Origin: an uncultured Alistipes sp.
GTDB taxonomy: Bacteria; Bacteroidota; Bacteroidia; Bacteroidales; Rikenellaceae
DNA length: 64,000 nucleotides
Reading direction: 5' to 3'
Assembly: GCA_944321945.1 (NCBI GenBank)
Contig: CALUNE010000002.1
Location: 1 to 64,000, forward strand
The notes below the pieces were generated by a model. That model was not told the origin of the DNA, searched no databases, and saw nothing but the letters and a program-made list of their open reading frames with translations. Shown here piece by piece: positions 15,801 through 24,357 of this stretch (positions within the stretch are counted from its first letter, which is position 1; each line of letters begins with the position of its first letter). The position numbers and the translations under genes are program-made.

Positions 15801-17581
15801 CGGGGCTCCGCACGACGGTCGACTTCACGCGGGTGAGCTACACGATGCCCGAAGCGCTGCTCACGGTGCGCAACAACCGCTTCCAGGCGGCGAACGTCCC
15901 GGTCTACGATCCGCAGGGCCACCGCGGACGCTTCGATTTCGATCTGAACCTGCAGCACCTCTCGAACATCTCCTACGACGTGCGCGTGGCACCGCAGCAG
16001 ATGCTCGTCCTCAATACGACGGCCGAGGACAACGACCTCTTCCACGGGCGGGTCTACGCCACGGGCATGGCCCGCATAACGGGTGACAAGGGTTCGGTCG
16101 ACATGGAGATTGCGGCGTCGACCGACGAGAATTCGACGTTCGTGATGCCGCTGTCGAGCAAGTCGAACATTTCGAGTGCCGATTTCGTGGTCTTCGTGCA
16201 GCCGCGCAAGATCGACACGCTGGATGCCGTGGCGCGGCGCAAACTGATGTTCGAACGGCGCCACCGTCCGGAATACAACGCCGGCAGCAGCATGAACATC
16301 AACATGGCGCTCGACGTGCGTCCCAACGTGGAGATGGAGCTCGACGTGGCGGGCAATACGGTCAAGGGGCGCGGCCAGGGGACGCTCAATCTGGAGATCA
16401 ACCCCCGCGACAACGTCTTCATGATCAACGGCGACTATACGATCGAGGAGGGAACGTTCCTTCTGTCGCTGCAGCAGATCATCAACAAGCGCTTCACGAT
16501 CGAGAACGGTTCGTCGATCCAGTGGACGGGTTCGCCGATGGACGCGCTGCTGGATATCGATGCCGTCTACAAGGTCAAGGCGTCGCTGCAGCCGCTGCTG
16601 CAGGGCACGTCGGAGAATCTGGGCGGAGACCGTTCGGTGCCGGTCGAGTGCGTGATCCATCTGGGGGATCTGCTCTCGAATCCGAGCATTCTGTTCGACG
16701 TGCGGGTCCCGGGGTCGGATCCCGAGACGGCGGCCGTGGTGGCCAGTGCGCTGTCGACGCCCGAAACGGTCGACACGCAGTTCCTCTACCTGCTGCTGTT
16801 CAACAGCTTCATGTCGGAGAATACGTCGCAGTCGTCGTCGAATATCGGCAGCTCGGTGTCGGCGGCCACGGGTATGGAGTTTGTCTCGAACATGGTCAGC
16901 AACTGGCTCTCGTCGTCGGACTACAACGTGGTGATCCGCTACCGTCCCAAGTCCGAACTGACGAGCGACGAGGTGGACTTCGGCCTGTCGAAGAGCCTGA
17001 TCAACAACCGGCTGTTCGTCGAGGTGGAGGGCAACTACCTGATCGACAACAAGCAGGCGGTGAACAACAATACGATGTCGAACTTCATGGGCGAGGCCTA
17101 CATCACCTACCTGATCGACCGCGCCGGGACGCTCAAGCTGAAGGCCTTCACGCAGACGATCGACCGTTTCGACGAGAACCAGGGTCTGCAGGAGACCGGT
17201 ATGGGCGTCTATTTCAAAGAGGATTTCGACAATCTGCGGGATCTGCGCGACCGGATCAGCGACCGTTTCACGAACAAACGGCGCAAGGCGCGGCGGGTGG
17301 CCCGGCGTACGGCGCGTCTGGCGGAGAAGGAGGAGCGTGAGGCGGCTCAACGCCAGGCACGCGAAGCGGCCGAGGGACTGGATCCCTTTGTGGAGACCGA
17401 GCCGGAGACAGGGACCGCAGCGCCGTCGGAACCGATCGTGGAGTCGGAACCGATCGTGGAGCCGGAACCGATCGTGGAGTCGGATCCGGTGGTGGACCCC
17501 GATCCGGCGGGTGAGGCTCCGGCAAAGCGGACCTCCGTCAAAACAACTCGAGAAAAGGCAATTCATAAACAAAAACACTAA
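12818..17581 (+). CDS. tamB: TamB-like inner-membrane/periplasmic translocation protein
   Basis: A 1,587-residue member of the TamB/DUF490 family of very long beta-taco proteins. These span the periplasm and help assemble outer-membrane proteins or carry lipids. An N-terminal membrane anchor (residues about 5-28, ILGMVFSAAVLLLIILP) is followed by repetitive amphipathic beta sheet. The conserved C-terminal domain contains FMINGDYTIEEGTFLLSLQQ. The last 90 residues are unusual: a basic segment (RRKARRVARRTARLAEKEE) and then a Glu/Pro-rich repeat of EPIVE units. The start at 12818 places the anchor at the N-terminus, just after the promoter box. The gene is followed within 20 bases by exbB, suggesting one envelope operon. 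Confidence 0.88.
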   Translation: MRKGIKILGMVFSAAVLLLIILPMGLSLLLDIRSVQNYVVDRLTAMVSRRLETTVSIGRVDIGLFSKIRVDGFYVEDYQRDTLLYVGHLDAYVTRFGILGGGLEFSRGEIADARLYLRQTPSGEMNIKQIVDRISNPDREKKGNFRLTLRKASIDGMELCLERLDRRDPDYGIDFSHMHLYDMRAFVEDFTIDGQAIYTSIERLAARERSGFELERFSGRFYMSQGCLGFQDAEILTRQSDIRLPYISLVGNSWDEYRDFVQTVRIDAAVRDSKISTDDIACFAPSLRDWHLTFTDADLEFTGEVADFTGRIRSLTIDERTQLAADLAVRGLPEIRDTHFDVTLSRLHSTAGALDGLALAITGSRLPEQVTDLARHTGRIDLTGRFTGRLSSFDTHLGAATRLGNVTCNVTMAPLRRGLSSIRGRIETRRFRLGDLLDRRDLLGEASLTARIDGMIGRGVADANIVGEVSDLGFNGYVYDSLRLDGRLRNREFDGRITARDPNLDFNFFGKVDLNDSVPRYDFTLDLNRADLARLHINRRDSVSQLSAFLVANASGRSLDDLNGSIRISDALYRYNDKQITASQINVRGENSAQSKFVELRSDFADATFRSKTSYRTVFEYLRRSAWRYLPILGRAEPEINRTDRKTAVANDYSLLSVNIRNFNPIADAVAAGLQIADGSSLQLLFNPASDQLSLKASSEYIERRRMLATRLSVNASNRGDSLEVYASAEDLYAGILHLPRLSLTGGAKQGRVQLSAGFTDTARRASGLVGFRAGVVDENGPDGRVVELHIQPSHITRGDKTWQIFARRILLDTARVRIDHFSVMNNQQELLLDGVASRSRDDSLTLSLRNFDLSPFTQVAERMGYYIEGLTNGSATMKSVLRGAEVTADIRLDSVAVNDIAAPPLRLSSRWDFAQNRAGVTVTNRLKRDTLIRGFYAPMRNRYYARMRVDSLDMGLLDPILSGVISSTEGLASADLVFQGQGRAADLGGEIRVSGLRTTVDFTRVSYTMPEALLTVRNNRFQAANVPVYDPQGHRGRFDFDLNLQHLSNISYDVRVAPQQMLVLNTTAEDNDLFHGRVYATGMARITGDKGSVDMEIAASTDENSTFVMPLSSKSNISSADFVVFVQPRKIDTLDAVARRKLMFERRHRPEYNAGSSMNINMALDVRPNVEMELDVAGNTVKGRGQGTLNLEINPRDNVFMINGDYTIEEGTFLLSLQQIINKRFTIENGSSIQWTGSPMDALLDIDAVYKVKASLQPLLQGTSENLGGDRSVPVECVIHLGDLLSNPSILFDVRVPGSDPETAAVVASALSTPETVDTQFLYLLLFNSFMSENTSQSSSNIGSSVSAATGMEFVSNMVSNWLSSSDYNVVIRYRPKSELTSDEVDFGLSKSLINNRLFVEVEGNYLIDNKQAVNNNTMSNFMGEAYITYLIDRAGTLKLKAFTQTIDRFDENQGLQETGMGVYFKEDFDNLRDLRDRISDRFTNKRRKARRVARRTARLAEKEEREAAQRQAREAAEGLDPFVETEPETGTAAPSEPIVESEPIVEPEPIVESDPVVDPDPAGEAPAKRTSVKTTREKAIHKQKH

Positions 17582-17599
17582 ATTTATACAAAAAACGCT

Positions 17600-18274
17600 A
17601 TGACAACATTTTTGCAGGCTGCCGAGGCGGTGGCCGTAAGTGAGGAGACCCGGATGGGTTTGTGGGAGTTGTTCACCAAGGGCGGCTGGCTGATGTGGCC
17701 GCTGCTGTTGCTGGGCGGTGTGACGATCTTCATCTTCGTGGAGCGCTTCCTGGCCATCCGCAAGGCTTCGGTGCTGGACATGAACTTCATGAACCGCATC
17801 CGCGACTACATCTCCGACGGCAAGATCTCGACGGCGGTGAACCTTTGCAAGAAGACCGACACGCCGATCGCCCGCATGATCGAGAAGGGTATCGAGCGCA
17901 TCGGCCGCCCGATGAGCGACGTGCAGACGGCCATCGAGAATGTGGCCAACCTCGAGGTTTCGAAGCTCGAGAACGGTCTTCCGTTCCTGGCGACGATCGC
18001 CGGCGGAGCGCCGATGCTGGGCTTCCTGGGTACGGTGCTCGGCATGGTGCAGACCTTCATGGACATGTCGGCGGCGGGCGGAACGGTCGACCTGGCACTG
18101 CTGGCCAGCGGCATGTACGTGGCCATGGTGACCACGGTGGGCGGTCTGATCGTCGGCATCCCGGCCTACTTCGGCTACAACTACCTGGTGGCGCGCATCG
18201 AGAAGCTCGTCTTCCAGATGGAGGCCAACTCGATCGCCTTCATGGACATCCTGAATCAACCCGTTCAAAAATAG
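17600..18274 (+). CDS. exbB: MotA/TolQ/ExbB proton channel protein
   Basis: A 224-residue ExbB/TolQ-type protein with three predicted membrane segments: about residues 22-50, GGWLMWPLLLLGGVTIFIF; 130-155, PMLGFLGTVLGMVQTF; and 170-200, MVTTVGGLIVGIPAY. With ExbD it forms the inner-membrane proton channel that powers TonB-type energy transfer to outer-membrane transporters such as SusC. It is the first of a compact set: exbB, exbD six bases later, then a TonB-like gene. Its position right after tamB suggests coexpression with an envelope assembly function. A TolQ role in outer-membrane constriction cannot be excluded. Confidence 0.92.
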   Translation: MTTFLQAAEAVAVSEETRMGLWELFTKGGWLMWPLLLLGGVTIFIFVERFLAIRKASVLDMNFMNRIRDYISDGKISTAVNLCKKTDTPIARMIEKGIERIGRPMSDVQTAIENVANLEVSKLENGLPFLATIAGGAPMLGFLGTVLGMVQTFMDMSAAGGTVDLALLASGMYVAMVTTVGGLIVGIPAYFGYNYLVARIEKLVFQMEANSIAFMDILNQPVQK

Positions 18275-18280
18275 ACGGCC

Positions 18281-18688
18281 ATGGCAATCAAACACGGATC
18301 GAAAGTCGATAAATCGTTCTCGGCCTCGTCGATGACCGACCTGATGTTCCTCTTGCTGCTGTTTCTGCTGATCGCCACGACGCTGATCAACCCCAATGCC
18401 CTGAAACTGATGCTGCCGAAGAGTTCGAACCAGCTGAAGGACAAGGCGATGACGACGGTTTCGGTGCAGGATGTCGGCAACGGTCACTACCGCTACTACG
18501 TGGAGCTCGACGAGGTGGGTTCGATCGACGGGGTGGAACGGGCCCTGAAGACGCGCCTCGACGGACAGCAGGATGCCACCGTGTCGCTGCACTGTGACAA
18601 GACGGTGGCCGTCGACGAGGTGGTCAAGGTGATGAACATCGCCAAGGACAACAACTACAAGCTGATCCTGGCAACGACACCGCGTTGA
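18281..18688 (+). CDS. exbD: Biopolymer transport protein ExbD/TolR
   Basis: A 135-residue ExbD/TolR protein: a short cytoplasmic N-terminus, one membrane helix (TDLMFLLLLFLLIATTL, about 19-35) with the essential channel aspartate Asp20 at its start, and a small periplasmic domain. It couples proton flow through ExbB to movement of TonB. Start and stop are tightly spaced with exbB upstream and the TonB-like gene 31 bases downstream. Confidence 0.92.
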   Translation: MAIKHGSKVDKSFSASSMTDLMFLLLLFLLIATTLINPNALKLMLPKSSNQLKDKAMTTVSVQDVGNGHYRYYVELDEVGSIDGVERALKTRLDGQQDATVSLHCDKTVAVDEVVKVMNIAKDNNYKLILATTPR

Positions 18689-18719
18689 GCGGGCCTGCCG
18701 GGGTATTAAGACAAGACCT

Positions 18720-19409
18720 ATGTATTATTATGATCCCGATAACAGGTCTCCGCGACGGTGGGCCATCGCAGCGGCGGCGGCCTACGGCATTCTGCTGGCA
18801 GGTTCGTTTGCACTGGTGCGGTTCGACTTCACGCCGGCGCTGGAGAAGCCGGGGGAGACGATTCTGGTGGACTTCACGGAGCCAGTGGAGGTCGAGCCGC
18901 CGCGTCCGCCGGTGAAGGTGGCCACGGAGCCGCGCGTACACGACGAAGCGGCCCCGGTGGAGCAGGTGGCTCAGGCCGCGGGCAAGGACGAGGTGACGCA
19001 GACCCCGAATCCGCGGGCGCTCTTCAAGATGAACCGCGGCGGGGCCGACGAACCCGACCAGACGGGTAATCCGCGGGCTCCCGAGGGCGAGGACAAGGCC
19101 TCGGGCAAGGGCCCCGGACTGAATCCCGACGGTCTCGACCAGCTCGACAAGGGGCTTCAGGGCCGCGGTCTGGTGGGTGCGCTGCCGCTGCCGTCGTATC
19201 CGGGCGGCAAGAGCGGCAAGGTGGTCATCCGCGTGACGGTGGATGCGCGCGGCCATGTGACGGGCGCCTCGTACGAACCGGTGGGTTCGACGACGGATGC
19301 TCCCGAATTGATCGCCGCGGCGCGCCAGGCGGCCCTCAAGGCTCGCTTCACGGAGAGCCGGGCGGCGGTCCAGGGCGGCACGATCACCTATGTATTCAAA
19401 CTCAATTGA
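18720..19409 (+). CDS. tonB: TonB-family energy transducer
   Basis: A 229-residue TonB-like protein. A single N-terminal membrane helix (WAIAAAAAYGILLAGSFALV, about 17-36) is followed by a Pro/Glu/Val-rich linker (EPVEVEPPRPPVKVATEP), a long polar stretch and a C-terminal TonB-type domain. That domain runs from about 145 and includes VVIRVTVDARGHVTG and ends ITYVFKLN. It would carry energy from ExbBD to outer-membrane receptors. A TolA-like role is possible because the linker is long and not strongly Pro-Lys. Its stop overlaps the upstream flank of the DUF1573 gene, 13 bases ahead of the latter's start, so translation is probably coupled. Confidence 0.85.
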   Translation: MYYYDPDNRSPRRWAIAAAAAYGILLAGSFALVRFDFTPALEKPGETILVDFTEPVEVEPPRPPVKVATEPRVHDEAAPVEQVAQAAGKDEVTQTPNPRALFKMNRGGADEPDQTGNPRAPEGEDKASGKGPGLNPDGLDQLDKGLQGRGLVGALPLPSYPGGKSGKVVIRVTVDARGHVTGASYEPVGSTTDAPELIAAARQAALKARFTESRAAVQGGTITYVFKLN

Positions 19410-19422
19410 CGATAAAGAAACG

Positions 19423-19890
19423 ATGAAACAATTGTTGCTGATGCTGCTCGGGAGCCTTCTCATGACGGGGGCCTACGCGGCCGATCCGGCCCGTGCGGGT
19501 CGGGAGGCGCCGGAAGAAGAGGGCGCCCATCTGCGTCTGGAGGAGACGTCGTGGAATTTCGGCGACGTGCCGCGCCGGGGCGGCGATCTGATGCACGAGT
19601 TCCGCTTCGTGAACGACGGCGACCGGCCGCTGGTGCTGGTGCGTGTCATCACGTCGTGTTCGTGCATACGGGCCTCGTTCTCGAAGCGTCCGGTGGCGCC
19701 GGCCGATTCGGGGGTGATCCGCATCATCTACCAGCCGCACAAGAGCGAACCGGGAGCCTTCAACAAGGTGGTCCAGATCTACTCCAATTCGGTCGACGGA
19801 CGCGACATTCTGACCGTTCAGGGCAATTCGCTCGACGAGGCCGACGCGCCGCAGAGCCGCAACGGACACCCGAAAGTGAAAAACAAATAA
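19423..19890 (+). CDS. DUF1573 exported protein
   Basis: A 155-residue protein with a signal peptide (MKQLLLMLLGSLLMTGAYA, cleavage near residue 19) and a DUF1573 domain. The domain is recognised from ETSWNFGDVPRRGG, HEFRFVNDGDRPLVL and the TSCSC motif around residue 78, which places two cysteines in the characteristic position. The family is widespread in Bacteroidetes with no established function; the fold resembles Ig-like ASPM-SPD-2-Hydin domains. The start at 19423 is chosen because it begins the signal peptide. It sits at the end of the tamB-exbB-exbD-tonB run, pointing to an envelope role. Confidence 0.8.
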   Translation: MKQLLLMLLGSLLMTGAYAADPARAGREAPEEEGAHLRLEETSWNFGDVPRRGGDLMHEFRFVNDGDRPLVLVRVITSCSCIRASFSKRPVAPADSGVIRIIYQPHKSEPGAFNKVVQIYSNSVDGRDILTVQGNSLDEADAPQSRNGHPKVKNK

Positions 19891-19904
19891 ACACACTGCA
19901 ATTC

Positions 19905-21218
19905 ATGGCCTTACTCTTTTCCAACGCCACGATTCTTCCGATGACCTCTTCGGCCGATTCGCCCCGCACGTTTACGGGCTGGGCGGGTGTCGAGGGGAAC
20001 CGTCTGACGCTGCTTACGACGTCGGCCGACGCAGCGTCGGCCTTCCGGGCGGCGCATCCTTCGTTACGCGAGATCGACTGCCGCGGCAAACTGCTCATGC
20101 CGGGACTGATCAACACGCACTGCCACGCCGCGATGACGCTCCAGCGCAGCTATGCCGACGACATCTCGCTCATGTCGTGGCTCAACGACTATATCTGGCC
20201 CTTCGAATCGCGCCAGACCCCCGACGAGGTGGCGTTGGGCATGACGCTCGGCATCGTCGAGATGCTGCTCGGAGGAGTGACGTCGTTCGTCGACATGTAC
20301 TACGATCAGGACCGCTGCGTCGAGGTGGCCGAACGACTGGGCATCCGGGCGGTGCTGGGCTGCAACTACTTCGATTCGAACATCGAGGAGGTCTTTCCGC
20401 AGGTGGAGCGGGCCGTTGCGCGGACGGCGGCGGGAAGCGGCCGCGTGCGGATTGCCGTGGCACCCCATTCGCCCTATACGGTTTCGCCCGAGAACCTCGT
20501 TCGGGGGCGCGAACTGGCCGAACGGCTGGGGCTGGGGATGATGACCCACATTGCCGAGACGCGTGACGAGATCCGCATCGTGCGCGAGCGTTACGGCTGT
20601 ACGCCGGTCGAGCACCTCGATGCCCTCGGAATGCTCGGGCCGCACGTGATCGGAGCCCACTGCGTCCATGTCACGGATTCCGACATGGCGACGCTGGCGG
20701 CACGCGGCGTGGTCGTGTCGCATAACCCGCAGAGCAACATGAAGATCTCGAGCGGTGTGGCTCCCGTCGAGGCGATGCGCCATGCGGGCGTTCTGGTGAC
20801 GGTGGCTACGGACGGCACCTGTTCGAACAACGATCTGGACCTGTGGGAGGAGCTGCGTACGGCGAGCTTCCTGCAGAAATCCGCCACGGGCGATCCGACG
20901 GCTCTTCCGGCCTGGGAGGCGCTGCGCATGGCGACGGCCAACGGGGCCCGGGCCATGGGCTATGCCGACGGCGAGCTGGGTGTGCTGCGCGAGGGGGCGC
21001 TGGCCGACCTGATCGTCGTCGACCTGCAGAAACCGCATCTGCAGCCTGTCCACGATGTGGTTTCGAATCTGGTCTATTGCGGCAAGGCGGCGGATGTCGA
21101 TACGGTGGTCGTCGACGGGCGGATCGTCGTCGAGGGGCGTCGCATCGCGGGGCTCGATCTTCAGGATCTCTATGCGCGGGTGGCCGAGGCCGTGCGTCGC
21201 ATCACGACGGCCGGATAG
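19905..21218 (+). CDS. mtaD: Amidohydrolase, MTA/S-adenosylhomocysteine deaminase-like
   Basis: A 437-residue metal-dependent deaminase of the TrzA/AtzA/MtaD branch of the amidohydrolase superfamily. The metal ligands are visible as THCH (His72, His74), the HIAET segment, GAHCVHV and the late Asp in ATDGTCSNND. The branch deaminates 5'-methylthioadenosine, S-adenosylhomocysteine or related purines in the cytoplasm. The substrate here is inferred from family resemblance. The frame is open upstream, but ATG 19905 begins the typical beta-sandwich start (LLFSNATILPM). It follows the DUF1573 gene by 14 bases, so it may lie on the same transcript, although its function is unrelated. Confidence 0.85.
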   Translation: MALLFSNATILPMTSSADSPRTFTGWAGVEGNRLTLLTTSADAASAFRAAHPSLREIDCRGKLLMPGLINTHCHAAMTLQRSYADDISLMSWLNDYIWPFESRQTPDEVALGMTLGIVEMLLGGVTSFVDMYYDQDRCVEVAERLGIRAVLGCNYFDSNIEEVFPQVERAVARTAAGSGRVRIAVAPHSPYTVSPENLVRGRELAERLGLGMMTHIAETRDEIRIVRERYGCTPVEHLDALGMLGPHVIGAHCVHVTDSDMATLAARGVVVSHNPQSNMKISSGVAPVEAMRHAGVLVTVATDGTCSNNDLDLWEELRTASFLQKSATGDPTALPAWEALRMATANGARAMGYADGELGVLREGALADLIVVDLQKPHLQPVHDVVSNLVYCGKAADVDTVVVDGRIVVEGRRIAGLDLQDLYARVAEAVRRITTAG

Positions 21219-21280
21219 ATCGATCCGGCGCCGGGCGGACGGACCGTTGCGGCACCGGATTTGCTGAGATTACCAAACAA

Positions 21281-21808
21281 ATGAAACAACAGGTTATGGA
21301 GTATGAAGTAACATTCGGCGGCAAGCCCGTGAAGTTGGCGGGCCGTCATTGCGAAGCGGGGGAGAAGGCCCCGTCGTTTACGTTGACGGACGGTTCGCTG
21401 CAACCGGTCGCTTCGACGCAGTTCAGCGGCAAGGTGCGCGTTTACAGCATCTTTCCGTCGGTGGATACACCGGTTTGCTCGTTGCAGAACATTCGTTTCA
21501 ACCGCGAAGCCTCGAAACTGGGCGACGACGTGGTGGTGCTTTCGATCTCGGTCGACCTGCCCTTTGCCCAGAAGCGCTTCTGCGCGGCCGAAGGGATCGA
21601 CCGGGTTCATGTCCTGTCGGACTACCGCGATCTGGATTTCGGCATGAAGTACGGTTTCGTGCTGGAGGGGCTTCGGCTGCTGGCGCGGGGCGTGGTGGTG
21701 GTCGACCGCGACGACCGCGTGCGCTACGTGGAGTATGTCCCCGAGGTGACGCATGAGCCCGATTACGACAAGGCGCTGGCCGTGGTGCGTGAACTGACGG
21801 TGAAGTAG
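21281..21808 (+). CDS. tpx: Thiol peroxidase
   Basis: A 175-residue atypical 2-Cys peroxiredoxin. The peroxidatic Cys66 lies in SVDTPVCSLQ and the resolving Cys101 in KRFCAAEG, the standard Tpx arrangement. It reduces hydrogen and organic peroxides using thioredoxin, protecting an anaerobe during oxygen exposure. The likely start is 21281 (MKQQVMEYEV). The ATG at 21296 (MEYEVTFGG) is an alternative five codons in and would also be compatible with the family. A strong terminator follows. Confidence 0.93.
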   Translation: MKQQVMEYEVTFGGKPVKLAGRHCEAGEKAPSFTLTDGSLQPVASTQFSGKVRVYSIFPSVDTPVCSLQNIRFNREASKLGDDVVVLSISVDLPFAQKRFCAAEGIDRVHVLSDYRDLDFGMKYGFVLEGLRLLARGVVVVDRDDRVRYVEYVPEVTHEPDYDKALAVVRELTVK

Positions 21809-21873
21809 CGGCCTCGGCCCTGTGGCTGACGGTGTGCGGCTGACAGACTTCGGTGTCTGTTGCCGTGCGCGTG

Positions 21874-21915
21874 ATACGAAAACCGGCGACCTTTTCGGGT
21901 CGCCGGTTTTCGTAT
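21874..21915. terminator. Bidirectional terminator between tpx and glgB
   Basis: An 18-base perfect stem (left arm 21874-21891 beginning ATACGAAAACC, right arm 21898-21915) encloses a TTTTCG loop. It sits between convergent genes, and T/A runs inside the stem let it act on both strands. Confidence 0.85.
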
Positions 21916-22073
21916 GGGAGCCCGTCGTTTTTAGCCGGTGATCGGTTGCTGTGCGGCGAATGCTCCGGAATCCGCTCCACGGCTTCGGGTGCGGATGCGG
22001 GGCAGGCCGGCGGTTCCCGCTGCGTGGATGGCTCGCTGCGGAGACCGGCTGCGGAGGCATGGCCTGCGGGCGG

Positions 22074-24119
22074 CTATCGCTTGCGCAGATAGACCGTTGC
22101 GGTGCGCGAGGTGTTGTAGATGCGGATGCGGGGGTACTCCTTGCCGTCGTCGCCCGGGACGTTGAACGAGAAGTGTTCCGAGTCCATCGACTGGCGCTCC
22201 GGTCCGCCGAATCGGCGTTCGTCGGTCGAAAGGATCGGGACGTACTTGCCCGGCCCCTGCACCGGCAGTTCGTAGTCGGGGATCGAGGCCGTAGGGTGCC
22301 AGTTGAAGACGAACAGCAGCCGTCCGTGCGAGAAGACCATCGTCTTGTTGTGTTCGTCCATGAGCAGATTCCACGGGTATCCGTCCGCGAGGACCTTGTA
22401 CTTCTTCACCAGGCGGATCATCGCCCGGTCGAAGTCGCCCAGCCAGGAGTATCGCAGCAGCCGGTTTCGGGCGAGCGACCACTGCCGCCGTGCATGGGCA
22501 TAGCTCCAGCCGTTACCTTCGCGCGGGAAGTCGATCCATTCGGGGTGTCCGAACTCGTTGCCCATGAAGTTGAGGTAGGCCTGTCCGCCGGTGGAGATGG
22601 TCATCAGGCGGATCATCATGTGGAGGGCCATGCCGCGGTCGATGATCAGGTTCTGCGAGGCGCGGTCCATGTGGAAGTACATCTCCTTGTCCATCAGGCG
22701 GAAGGCGATGGTCTTGTCGCCCACGAGGGCCTGGTCGTGCGATTCGGCATAGGCGACGGTCTTGACCTCGGGCAGACGGTCGGTCATCACCGACCACATC
22801 TCCCAGATGTTCCACTCCTCGTCGGGAATATCCTTGAGCAGCTTGATCCAGAAGTCGGGGATGGCCATTCCGAGGCGGTAGTCGAATCCGATTCCGCCGT
22901 CGTCGATCGGGATGCACATGCCGGGCATTCCGCTCACGTCCTCGGCGATGGTGACGGCCGCGGGGCGGAATTCGTGGATCAGGCGGTTGGCCAGCGTGAG
23001 GTAGGTGATGGCATCCTCGTTGACGCCGGCATCGAAGTATCGGTCGCGCGAATCGAAGGTCACGTAGCCGTGGTGGTGGTAGATCATCGAGGTGACGCCG
23101 TCGAAGCGGAATCCGTCGAAGTGGAACTCGTCGAGCCAATATTTGACGTTCGACAGCAGGAAATGCTGGACTTCGCCCTTGCCGTAGTCGAAGAGTTTCG
23201 AATCCCAGTAGGGTTGGTTTCCGGCCTCGCCGGGCAGCGAATAGAGGTGGTCGGAGCCGTCGAGTTCGTTGATCCCCTCGTTGAGGTTCTTGACGTAGTG
23301 GGCGTGGACGAGGTCCATGATGACGGCCAGTCCCATTTCGTGGGCGCGGCGGATCAGCTCCTTCAGCTCCTCGGGGGTCCCGCATCGCGACGTGGGGGCG
23401 AAGAAGCTCGAGACGTGGTAGCCGAACGATCCGTAGTAGGGGTGTTCGGCGATGGCCATCAACTGGACGGCGTTGTATCCGTCGCGCTTGATGATCGGGA
23501 GGATCCGTTCGGTGAATTCGCGGTAGGTTCCGACCCCTTCGCGCTCCTGGGCCATGCCGACATGGGCCTCGTAGATGAGCAGATTGCCCAGTTTCGAGGC
23601 GTCGAAAGCGTCGCCCTGCCAGTCGAAGGGTTCGGCCGGCTGCCAGAACTGGGCGGTGTAGTTTTTCGTCGCATCGTCCTGCACCACGCGGCGGGCATAG
23701 GCCGGGATACGGTCCAGCCAGCCGTTGTCGCCGTGGACATGGATCTTGTAGAGCGAGCCGTGGGTGAGGCGGTCGCGGTACATGGCGGCGGGAAAGAAGG
23801 CGCTCCAGACCCCTGCGGCGTCGCGGTGCATGCGGATTTCGGTACGCTGCCAGTTGTTGAAGTCGCCGAAGACGTAGACATCCTGCGCGCCGGGCAGCCA
23901 TTCGCGCAGCCACCATCCGTCGAGCGTCTCGTCCCACTGCCAGCCGAAGTAGCGGTAGCCGTTGGCATAGTCGACGATCGAACCGGCCGAGCTGCGGATC
24001 TCCTCCATTTTGGCCAGGTAGCGTTCGTGTCGGCGGTTGATCTGCTCCTCGACGGGCCGTAGCCACTCGTCGCGTTCGACGATCGGGAGCCTTTCATGCG
24101 TGTTGTCCATCTTTTCCAT
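22074..24119 (-). CDS. glgB: 1,4-alpha-glucan branching enzyme (GH13, eukaryote-like subtype)
   Basis: A 681-residue GH13 enzyme that makes alpha-1,6 branches in glycogen. An N-terminal CBM48-like domain (WLPGAQDVYVFGDFNNW, 74-90) precedes the barrel. The catalytic residues are Asp340 (GFRFDGVTSM), Glu393 (IAEDVSG) and Asp462 (AESHDQ), and DLVHAH (269-274) is conserved region I. The barrel resembles the branching enzymes of eukaryotes and Bacteroidetes (GH13 subfamily 8) more than classical bacterial GlgB. The start at 24119 has an alternative ATG three codons in. It is transcribed alone, divergent from the peptide transporter. Confidence 0.9.
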   Translation of the reverse strand: MEKMDNTHERLPIVERDEWLRPVEEQINRRHERYLAKMEEIRSSAGSIVDYANGYRYFGWQWDETLDGWWLREWLPGAQDVYVFGDFNNWQRTEIRMHRDAAGVWSAFFPAAMYRDRLTHGSLYKIHVHGDNGWLDRIPAYARRVVQDDATKNYTAQFWQPAEPFDWQGDAFDASKLGNLLIYEAHVGMAQEREGVGTYREFTERILPIIKRDGYNAVQLMAIAEHPYYGSFGYHVSSFFAPTSRCGTPEELKELIRRAHEMGLAVIMDLVHAHYVKNLNEGINELDGSDHLYSLPGEAGNQPYWDSKLFDYGKGEVQHFLLSNVKYWLDEFHFDGFRFDGVTSMIYHHHGYVTFDSRDRYFDAGVNEDAITYLTLANRLIHEFRPAAVTIAEDVSGMPGMCIPIDDGGIGFDYRLGMAIPDFWIKLLKDIPDEEWNIWEMWSVMTDRLPEVKTVAYAESHDQALVGDKTIAFRLMDKEMYFHMDRASQNLIIDRGMALHMMIRLMTISTGGQAYLNFMGNEFGHPEWIDFPREGNGWSYAHARRQWSLARNRLLRYSWLGDFDRAMIRLVKKYKVLADGYPWNLLMDEHNKTMVFSHGRLLFVFNWHPTASIPDYELPVQGPGKYVPILSTDERRFGGPERQSMDSEHFSFNVPGDDGKEYPRIRIYNTSRTATVYLRKR

Positions 24120-24135
24120 AGGGGGATCTTTTTAA

Positions 24136-24143
24136 CAAATATA
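24136..24143 (-). promoter_or_regulatory. -7 promoter box of glgB
   Basis: The minus strand reads TATATTTG, a perfect TAnnTTTG box, 16 bases from the glgB start codon, so the leader would be about 10 bases. Confidence 0.65.
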
Positions 24144-24305
24144 CAAAAAAATCGGGAGCGGGCCATTTCCGATCGGCGAGTTTTTTGTCCGGAAGAGGCT
24201 TTTGTTTTTCAAAACGGAGCCGGAACGACCGAAAAAAATTCGATTCCGGGGCCATATTTTTATCGGAAGGTAACCTGTGTGCTTCTGAAATCTCGAAAAA
24301 ATTTC

Positions 24306-24313
24306 TAAATTTG
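24306..24313 (+). promoter_or_regulatory. -7 promoter box of the peptide transporter
   Basis: TAAATTTG fits TAnnTTTG; the predicted start is near 24320, about 38 bases before the gene. No exact -33 element was seen. Confidence 0.55.
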
Positions 24314-24357
24314 TCGTCAAACAAAAAACGAATCACCCTAAAAACCAAAAATCAATT

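Noticed and set aside
14564-18592. Antisense open frame of more than 1,300 codons opposite tamB, exbB and exbD
   Set aside because: Same shadow effect; the plus-strand genes are well supported.
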